64,000 nt of DNA. Source: Cocos nucifera (Eukaryota > Streptophyta > Magnoliopsida > Arecales > Arecaceae). Position 1 is the first letter of the stretch. The number at the start of each line of letters is the position of its first letter. The notes under the pieces were generated by a model. That model ran no database searches. It was not told the DNA's origin and saw only the letters and a list, made by a program, of their open reading frames with translations. The stretch covers positions 1-64,000 of the forward strand of contig QRFJ01004858.1 of the NCBI GenBank assembly GCA_006176705.1, in the 5' to 3' direction. The position numbers and the translations under genes are program-made. This document shows positions 56,489 to 64,000 of the stretch, piece by piece.

Positions 56489-56976
56489 ATCTCCCACTTG
56501 TCCTAAAGCCAATTGGCTACAAGTCTAAGTCCCATCTTCTCAAGGTGGGCTTCGATCTTCTGCTGGCTCAACGGCTTTGTAAGTGGGTCTGCCACATTAT
56601 CTACGGAGTTGACTCTCTTGACCTTGACATAACCCTTTTCAAGGTAATCGCGGATGAGGTGGTATCGCCGCTCAATATGCTTGGATTTCTGGTGAGACCT
56701 TGGCTCCTTAGCAAGGGCTATGGCACCATTATTGTCGCAGTATAGAGGAATGGCATCTGATGGCATTCCTCCAATTTCTGCAAAAAACTTCTTATACTAG
56801 AATGCTTCCTTTGCCGCCTCTGATGCAGTGATATATTCTGCTTCCATGGTGAAATCTGCTATCACCATTTGCTTGGAACTCTTCCAGCTGATAGCTCCAC
56901 CATTGCACACAAACAGACTTTCAGATGTCGACTTTCGATCATCTATATCGGACATGAAATCCGAGTCTATGTATCC
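56489..56976 (-). pseudogene. Purine tract and RNase H of Copia C
   Basis: The purine tract complement is at 56489-56501. RNase H reads YIDSDFMSDIDDRKSTS, MEAEYITASEAAKEAF, a TAG where A has TGG (56800 region), then LYCDNNGAIALA and KHIERRYHLIRD to VANWL at 56503. All acidic residues are present. Confidence 0.92.
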
Positions 56977-58225
56977 CTGGACTTGGAGTTCTCCATTACC
57001 AAAGATCAGTATCATATCCTTAGTTCTTCTCAAGTACTTAAGGATACATTTCACCGAAGTCTAGTGTTTTTCATCTGGATTTGACTGATATCTACTTATA
57101 ACACTCACAGCATGGGCTATATCAGGTCGTGTACATAGCATGGCATACATGAGGCTCCCTATTGCAGAAGCATAAGGGATCTTGCTCATGCGTTCTATTT
57201 CCTCAGGTGTGCTAGGGCACATCTTCTTGGAAAGATGAATGCCATGTCTGAAGGGTATTAATCCCCTCTTAGAGTTTTCCATACTAAACCTCTTTAGTAC
57301 TTTCTCTATGTACATCTTCTGTGAAAGTCCTAGCATCCTATTCGGTCTATCCCTATAGATCTTAATTCCTAGAATAAAGGATGCTTCACCTAGGTCTTTC
57401 ATGGAAGAATTCCTTGGACAACCACATCTTGACTGATGTCAACATGGGAATATCATTCCCAATAAGGAGGATGTCATCCACGTACAATACGAGGAAGACA
57501 ACAGCGCTCCCACTGACCCTTTTGAAAACATATGGTTTCTCTTCATTTTTGATGAAACCAAACATTTTGATCACATCATTGAAACGAGTGTTCCAGCTCC
57601 GAGATGCTTGCTTAAGTCCATATATGGACCTTTGCAGCTTGCAAACCCTGTGATCAGTATCACTGGATGTGAAACCTAGCGGCTGTTCCATATAGATATC
57701 TTCCTCAAGATATTCATTTAGGAATGCCGTTTTCATGTCCATTTGCCATATTTCATAATCAAAATAGGCTGCAATAGCAAGCAATGTGCTGATGGATTTT
57801 AGCATAGCTACTGGGAAAAAGGTATCCTGATAGTTAATGCCTTCGCATTGACTATAACCTTTTGCCACCAGTCTAGCCTTGAATGTCTCCACATTCCCAT
57901 CTGCACCAATCTTTCTCTTGAAGATCCATTTACATCCAATAGGTACTATACCTTCTGGTGGATCTACCAAGGTCCAGACTTGGTTTGAGTGCATCGAGTC
58001 AATTTCTGACTACATTGCCTCTAGCCATTTCTCGGAGTCGATATCTGATATCAACTCGTTGTAGATTTTGGGATCATCACCATGAGCACCATTACCTATG
58101 AGGAACATTTCCTCTACATCCTCTGAAACAATACCTAAGTATCTTTTAGGGGGACGGAAAACTCTTTCCGATCTACGAGATGGAGAAGGTAGTGTTCTTA
58201 TTAGCTCAACCTGATTTGGTTCCAC
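56977..58225 (-). pseudogene. Reverse transcriptase of Copia C
   Basis: Frame 58225-58010 holds the linker (RRSERVFRPPKRYLG); a stop precedes 57994-57386, which has WTLVDPPEGIVPIGCKWIFK, RSIYGLKQASRSW and LYVDDILLIGND in one piece. A one-base insertion near 57405 shifts to 57402-57061 (ILGIKIYRDRPNRMLGLSQK). A TGG-to-TAG change ends that frame near 57061. Confidence 0.93.
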
Positions 58226-59165
58226 TTGGTCCTTAGCTCGTTCTGTTTGTGAGACTTTCTCATCAAGCTTGATCTATTTTCCAATGCCGCTATCTTGAAT
58301 AAACTATTTTTAAGAAAGATGGCATGTCGATTCACAATCACATTGTGGTCTTCTGGAATGTAGAAATAGTATCCTAATGACTCTTTAGGATATCCTATAA
58401 ATCGAGCTCTGAAGGACATAAACTCTAACTTGTCCGCTTGTTGTCTTTTGACGTGAGCTGGACAACTCCAAATTCTGAGATGACTCAGACTTGGTTTCTT
58501 ACCATGCCATATCTCATACGGTGTGGTAGGAACGGTTTTAGAGGAAACCCTATTCAGTAGATAAATTAAAGTTAACAATGAGTATCCCCAAAGAAAATTA
58601 GGAAGGTCTGTGAAGCTTATCATGGATCGAACCATATCTAATAGGATCCGATTTCTCCATTCTGAAACCCTATTGAGTTGAGGTGTTCCTGATGGAGTCC
58701 ATTGAGAGACTATGCCATTTTTCTTAAGATAGTCTAGGAATTTTCGGCTAAGGTATTCACCTCCTCGATCTGATCGAAGAATCTTAATGGGTTGTCCAGT
58801 TTGTTTTTCTACTACATGTCTGAATTCTTTGAACTTTTCAAAGGCTTCAGACTTATGTCTCATAAGATACACATACCTATACCTAGACAGATCATCGGTA
58901 AAGATAATGAAGTAGACAAAATTTTCTCTAGCCGGCACATCAAATGGGCCGCACACATCTGTATGTACTAGGGCAAGGAGATCTGTGGCCCTCTCCCCAT
59001 GTCCAACAAAAGGGAGTTTAGTCATTTTGCCTTGAAGATAGGATTCACAAGTTGGATATGACTTGGAAGTCAATGAACTCAATAGCCCATTTTTCTCCAA
59101 TTTGTTGATTCTATCTTCTGCTATATGACCTAATCTCAGGTGCCATAGATATCTATCATTTAGAC
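58226..59165 (-). pseudogene. Integrase of Copia C
   Basis: The best-preserved integrase in the window: one frame with WHLRLGHIAEDRINKLEKNG, CESYLQGK (second zinc Cys changed to Tyr), LVHTDVCGPF, RSDRGGEYLS, NRVSEWRNRI and KPSLSHLRIWSCPAHV. One base is lost just before the shared TAG, so the frame bypasses it and ends at 58201. Confidence 0.93.
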
Positions 59166-59600
59166 TATCCCTAGGTCGTTTGGCATTCACGTTTTGCTCG
59201 ACAATTAGAATAGGTACATCAATATGTAGCTGATAAAGACCATTAATAAGAAAACCATTTGCAATTTTATTTCTTTCATAAAGAATGTTACAATGGTCCT
59301 TAAAGAAGGTGATCACATAACCTTCTTGTGCTAATCATGAAACAGAAATCAAATTCCTGCTAGCCGCAGGCACAAAATAACAGTCTTTCAAAACTAAGTC
59401 TAAACCAGATGATAATCGAAGACGGTATGTTCCCACGGCTACTGCAGCAACTCTTGCTCCATTACCGACGCGTAGGATCATGTCTCCATCACTCAGCCTC
59501 CTGCTATCCTCAAGATCGTGCATGAAAGTGCACAGATGAGCACTAGAACCAGAGTCAAGCACCCAACTGGATGTAGAAGAAATCGTAAGGTTAGACTCAA
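59166..59600 (-). pseudogene. Aspartic protease region of Copia C
   Basis: WVLDSGSSAHLC near 59535-59570, VGNGARVAAVAVGTYRLRLS and DCYFVPAASRNLISVS, ending at TGA (59335) where A and B have a Cys codon. The frame continues after the stop at 59316. Confidence 0.9.
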
Positions 59601-60447
59601 TAACAAGCATACGTCCAGAAGGACCTTCCTTTTTGTTTTTTAGGGTGGCCAGGTAAGTAGGGTAGTTCCGCTTCCAATGGCCGTCGCTGTTGCAATGGAA
59701 ATACTTTCCTTTGACATCGGCCTTTTTCTTCGGCTCTGCTTTCTTCTTCTTTAATCCTTCCAACTTTTGCTTTTTCACAGACTTCTTTTTCTTTCCATAA
59801 AACTTTCTTTTGGAAGAAGTCCATTCCATAGCAAGAACTGAGCCTTTAGAACCTTTCATAGAAAGTTCAGCGGTAACCAGCATATTCATTAACTCAGCCA
59901 AGGAATTTTGAAGTTTATGCATGTGGTAATTCATGATGAATTGCCCATATGCATCAGTCAAGGATTGCAGAATAATATCATTCTGCAGGTCCAAGTCTAA
60001 CTTCACACCGAGCTTCTCAAGCTCTTCCATATCCTTGATCATTGTCAGACAGTGATCTTGGACTGACTGCCCATCACGCATCTTAGCCTTAAAAAGTCAT
60101 TTTGTGACTTGATATTTGGCTGCGCGACTCTGTTCACCAAACATTTTCTGCAGGTGAGCCAACATTTGGCGAGCAGTCCCGATATCCTCATGTTGGCATT
60201 GGAGCTCATCAGACATCGAGTCCAACATGTAATATCTGGCCTTATTATCTTCGTCAATCCATTTTTCCAGAGATGCTCTCTATTCAACAGATGGACGGGC
60301 TGGCAAGGTGGGAGGGTCCTGGTCCAGTACATGTGTTAACTTCATGGAACCCAAAATAATTTTATAGTTTCTGAGCCAATCTTTATAATTGGGTCCAGTC
60401 AGTCTATGTGTGTCCAGGATACATGCCAATGGGTTGGACGCAGATAT
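59601..60447 (-). pseudogene. gag: gag of Copia C, start codon lost
   Basis: The position of the ATG in A and B reads ATA (60447-60445), and the acceptor AG before it is also changed. The shared TGA is at 60099-60097. From 60081 the frame is open through LEKLGVKLDLDLQNDIILQS and NSLAELMNMLVTAEL without the insertion seen in A and B. It then enters a knuckle in which the first Cys of CFHC is Tyr and the last Cys is also Tyr. Confidence 0.9.
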
Positions 60448-61282
60448 TTTTTTGTAGATAGTTAAAGATTCTAGTTAGATACTGTAATTTTGACTTGACC
60501 AATTTATTTAGGGATTTTACTTTTAAATAAATTAGTTCCCACTATTTTCTCGGATCTCTACACTCCCTTTGTAGAGATGCGAAAATCTCCACGATTAATG
60601 ATTTATAGTGGGTGGTGTGGTCTCACCAACTGACTCATCACCTCACCTAATAGTTATTGATGATGGGTTAGCCAATGAGTGAACAACTCTTGTTCAATGA
60701 TTCTCTAATCATGGTGCACCCAAACTTGGTCTCTAATTCATGAATCTCACCATATCCGAAATATTGATCTACTTCTTAGTTAAGTCAGACCCACCATTTG
60801 CATAGACTGGATTCCTAATTGAGTCTCTCACCGTATTCAAAATATTGAGCTCAACTCATCCTCCAGTCTATAGCATCCAATGCCTAATAGACATGGTTGT
60901 GTCTTTCCGGTGCAACTGAGCCACTATATCCAACCGAGAACAATCAACCCCGGGAAGGGCCCGCACATCTACAATGGTGGAAGACCTCAGACTTAATCTT
61001 TTCTTAGGAAGAATTGATTCAGGTCTCATTAAACTAGACTTGGCTCAGTCATAACAATTATGACTAACCTAGTGGCATGGGTTAGCTCGGATTATTGACC
61101 ACCTCAAATCAGAACTGTGTCAAAAGATATGGTCAGGTAAGTGAGATCGGTGGAAGAAATATGCCATTAACTCGTACAAGAATGCATTCAGGTCGAGTAG
61201 CTTTCAATTAAAAATCAGTCGATCGTCTATGCCAAACTTACCTTAGACACCAAATTGTTGAGCCAGAACCAATTGGGTTAGC
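60448..61282 (-). other. Leader of Copia C, truncated by element I
   Basis: Matches the gag-proximal half of the A and B leaders. Sequence identity to B ends at GGGTTAGC, where the TGATGCG terminus of I begins; TTAGC (61278-61282) is the expected left target duplication. Confidence 0.88.
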
Positions 61283-62263
61283 TGATGCGTGCTAATTTAT
61301 AGCTATGGCAAGTGCACCAGTCGATCAAGTAATAAAGTGAATGAGTAGAGTATCGTCCCTAGAGGATTGGAAAACAAGTACTGAAAAGCTCTTTCCTATG
61401 CTTTATTTAGAAGATCGATTTATGAGAATAAAAAAAAAATTAAAAAAAATAATTAAAATAATTAATTTTTTTTTTTTTATTAAATAGAGAGAGTGTAAAT
61501 TATTGAGGTTTTAAATTCAAGAGCAATGGATTACTAAGGCAATCGGTTCACCAACTCAATCAATACGATATTCAGGTTTTTAGATTAATTTTATTTCATG
61601 TGACGGTGGAGTCTCCTAATTTATTCACTACCCTTGGTCCAGGCATAGCAAATCTATTAATATTTATTAATTACCCTTTGATCCAAGTGTAATTTAAATA
61701 AATATTAATGCATTAGGTTTTGTGAAAACCCTCTAATTAAAATACGCTGCGTCCAAAGCGCACTAAAATTTCCGCATGCATATGAATTCTAATTTGATTC
61801 ATAATACAAGGTATATAATCAAGAAGCATTAACATAGATGTACTTGGTCCGTAACATCTATGTTCATCAGATCAATTAGAAGATGGCCAGTAATCTAAAA
61901 GCATTAAGATCAGATTTATATACTCCTCATGAATAAAATTTAAAAAATAAATTATACTGAATATTGTATCAAAAGAGTGGCTACACCTTAGCCTTAGTAA
62001 AATAAAATTTAGTTCATGATAACAAATTTAAAAAAACAGTAAATAAAATAAAAAGCATGAAGAAATTAGACTGTTTGATTGCTGAAATTGATTATCTGTT
62101 GCTCTTGATGTGGAGAACTTGGTGAGAAGAAAGAGGCTCCTTGATATCTTCCTCTTTCTTTTTTCCTCCTCTCTTTCTTTCTTTTCCTTCTTCCCGTCTC
62201 TCTGTTTTTCCCTTTTTTTTTCTCTTCTTCTTTTTTTTTTTTTCTTTTCACGGCAACAGGGCT

Positions 62264-62322
<59 letters not shown>

Positions 62323-62504
62323 AAATTCGAATTCTGGCTCGTTTGAAGTCCGTTTTGAAATTTGTTTCATCTGAATCAGAAAAATGAACTTCTTCACATT
62401 GGTAGCCTTCTTTCCTGCATAAATAATAAAAGTATCAATTTTAATAAAATATTTTAATTATTTATTAATTTAATACTTTTATTATATATTTTTACTACTT
62501 ATCA
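61283..62504 (-). repeat. 3' LTR of element I
   Basis: Bounded by TGAT and ATCA. Contains the phrase AGTGCACCAGTCGATCAAGT and a GAGTATCGTCCCTAGAGG motif common in plant Gypsy LTRs, plus a 55-base T run (62267-62321). The open frames over this tract are low-complexity artefacts. Only one LTR is visible, so the end assignment is inferred. Confidence 0.55.
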
Positions 62505-62514
62505 CCCCCCCAAC
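62505..62514 (-). other. Candidate polypurine tract of element I
   Basis: The minus strand reads AAGTTGGGGGGG immediately before the TGATAAGTAG LTR start. The position supports a minus-strand element. Confidence 0.55.
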
Positions 62515-62845
62515 TTATTCATTGCTAGTCACTTAAGCAATGTTTTATTTAATACTATATTTTAATAAAATTATTATCATAGAGATAAAATCTTGAAATT
62601 TAAGATCAAAAAATTTAGAAAATATGCTAACTAAGCATTGAGCTTCGAAGCAAAATTTTTTTAGTCAATACAGTTAAAAACTTTCTTAGAGTACATCAAG
62701 ATCTATAGCATTTATGTTCGTGATGAGCTAAACTTTAGCATTTCAGTATTAAACTAGAAGAACAAAAGTATTCTTCTCTTATCACTATTTTGGTCAATTT
62801 CTAACATTCTCAATTTTATACTCATGAATTAAGTAGCTTTCACAC

Positions 62846-62908
<63 letters not shown>

Positions 62909-63770
62909 AGCATCCTGGCCTTCCCTTTACCGTTTTACGTGAATTTCCACACTTGACCTAGGTGCAGAGACCCAGTTACTAGGCTTTGGGCAATCCACAT
63001 ATACTCTGTTTTTTGCACTTATTTATAGGCAGGTAGCTCTTTCCTTAAATTCAAGTTTCTTTGATTAAATGTATATTAATTACCAATTTTCAGTGATAAT
63101 GAATCTTCAGTTGGCCTTATAATCAATACCTACTTTTGCCTTTTAGTGTTGCATGTGCAATAAAAAGTGCTAATTAATCTTTTAATGACCTAAGTAGCTG
63201 TTAAAGTTGACCAACTAATCTACTTCTTTAACTCATTACATTCATAGCAAATAATTCTATCTTTTATCACTTATCCAGTTTATCTTGCTCAAGATTTTCT
63301 TCTTAACACATGATTTTTTTTTTTTTTTTTTTTTTAATTTTATTTAATTTTTTTTTATTTTTTATATTATTCTATTATTTTTAAAAGGAGAAAGAAAAAT
63401 AAAAGGATGTAATAAAGATAGGAAAGAATACACCTGATTTGGCTCAATCTGATTCTTTGGAGCTTTGAATTTTGCTTGAGTTCTCATTGATTTTTCATGT
63501 AAAATTGAAAATATACACCAGAGCAGTAAAAGGCAACAACAATATTACTAAAAAAAAAAAATGATCCAAACTAAAAAGAAAGAAAAACCCTATCTTAGTT
63601 CTGATTTATAGTCTTCAGCTGACTTTCTTTGAGTTTTAAAGTGGATCAATCTGGTGCCACTTCAATTGGAATACTTTCAATGTTTGATCGAAATCCTCTT
63701 TCAATTTGACATTGCTTGCTTTTATGTCTCAAACTTATTTCTACAGAATTCTCATATAATGGATTTCAAT
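62515..63770 (-). other. Non-coding internal region of element I
   Basis: No coding domain. It holds a second T run of 55 bases (62850-62904), a shorter one (63311-63335) and a GC-richer stretch near 62905-63010 of unknown role. Confidence 0.45.
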
Positions 63771-64000
63771 AATGTTCAATTAAAAACAAGTTTGATTATC
63801 AGGATGTTTAATATCTTTAAAACATAAAGTAACTTGTCATCTTGGACTCTAAGAATTAATTTTCCTGTGAACATCTATAAAGCTCCTCCATAGCTAAAAA
63901 GGGTCTCCCTAAAATAAGGGTACATTCATAATTTCTTCCATATCAAGAACAATAAAAATCAACAGGAAAATAAACTTGTTTACTTTTACCAAGACATCCT
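63771..64000 (-). pseudogene. Gypsy-type protease remnant of element I
   Basis: The minus strand from the window edge reads DVLVKVNKFIFPVDFY, then after a stop TLILGRPFLAMEELYRC. The pattern of DVLVKV..FIFP.DF followed by ILGRPFLA is typical of proteases in Athila/Tat-type plant Gypsy elements. Stops and small deletions follow. The catalytic Asp motif would lie beyond the window. Confidence 0.75.

Larger units (their letters stand above)
54205..61282 (-). mobile_element. Copia LTR retrotransposon, copy C, 5' end cut by element I
   Basis: Same family and order as A and B, on the minus strand: complete 3' LTR on the left, then RNase H, RT, integrase, protease, gag and part of the leader. At 61283 the leader is interrupted by element I; the 5' LTR lies outside the window. 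It has fewer frameshifts than A or B but more transitions, including several TGG-to-TAG changes and loss of the gag start codon. Confidence 0.95.
61283..64000 (-). mobile_element. LTR element I (Gypsy-type, internally deleted), partial
   Basis: A boundary inside Copia C begins TGATGCGTGC. The first 1222 bp end ATCA at 62504 and are followed by CCCCCCCAACT, which on the minus strand is a purine tract next to a TGAT LTR start. The element therefore reads right to left with its 3' LTR on the left. A Gypsy protease remnant sits at the right edge, much too close to the LTR for pol to fit between, so it is a deletion derivative. The right end is outside the window. Confidence 0.65.

Noticed and set aside
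62066..62346. Lysine/glutamate-rich and phenylalanine-rich open frames
   Set aside because: They are translations of pyrimidine and poly-T tracts, low-complexity only.

Overview
The window is repeat-dense nuclear DNA from a flowering plant. I found no host gene that can be defended: nearly all recognisable coding sequence belongs to retrotransposons or to a Helitron. The long Copia LTRs, Tat-type Gypsy elements and large Helitron fit a monocot. A palm is my guess from general familiarity and is not shown by the sequence.

Layout from left to right. 1-9046: Copia element A on the plus strand (its 5' LTR is cut by the window start). It sits in the 3' part of an older Gypsy-like LTR (J, 9047-10749). 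10750-12573: AT-rich DNA full of short imperfect palindromes. About 12574-53770: remains of a large minus-strand Helitron (F) with HUH Rep and PIF1-like helicase exons. F has been split by two Tat-lineage Gypsy elements. D (15844-40091) has 835-bp LTRs, gag, protease, RT, RNase H, a second RNase H, integrase, a 115-bp tandem array and a plus-strand antisense gene. G (44981-50819) is an internally deleted relative of D, flanked by GGATC. D in turn carries Copia B (21962-32117, minus strand, flanked by GGTAC, inside the integrase gene) and solo Copia LTR E (37222-39487, flanked by CCTTT, inside the right LTR of D). 53771-54204 is a Copia LTR fragment (H) interrupted by Copia C (54205-61282, minus strand). 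C is interrupted at 61283 by a further LTR element (I) with a Gypsy-type protease remnant that runs off the window.

A, B, C, E and H belong to one Copia family with LTRs of about 2.28 kb, a TGGTATCAGAGC primer-binding site and a leader of about 1.86 kb. Comparing A, B and C shows three features of interest. The first is a likely spliceable leader intron: a donor in the LTR and a branch-point-plus-acceptor immediately before the gag start. The second is a set of in-frame stop codons shared by copies: UGA in gag and UAG between integrase and RT. The third is a cluster of eight W-box cores (TTGACY) in 67 bp of the LTR upstream of the TATA box. Copy A is otherwise nearly intact; its frame breaks are all single-base insertions, which raises the possibility of sequence error.

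The elements function only within their own life cycles (copying, integration, rolling-circle transposition). Their nesting gives an insertion order: F, then D and G, then B and E inside D, and on the right H, then C, then I. All coordinates of domains and splice sites come from reading the sequence by eye, without alignment or database search.
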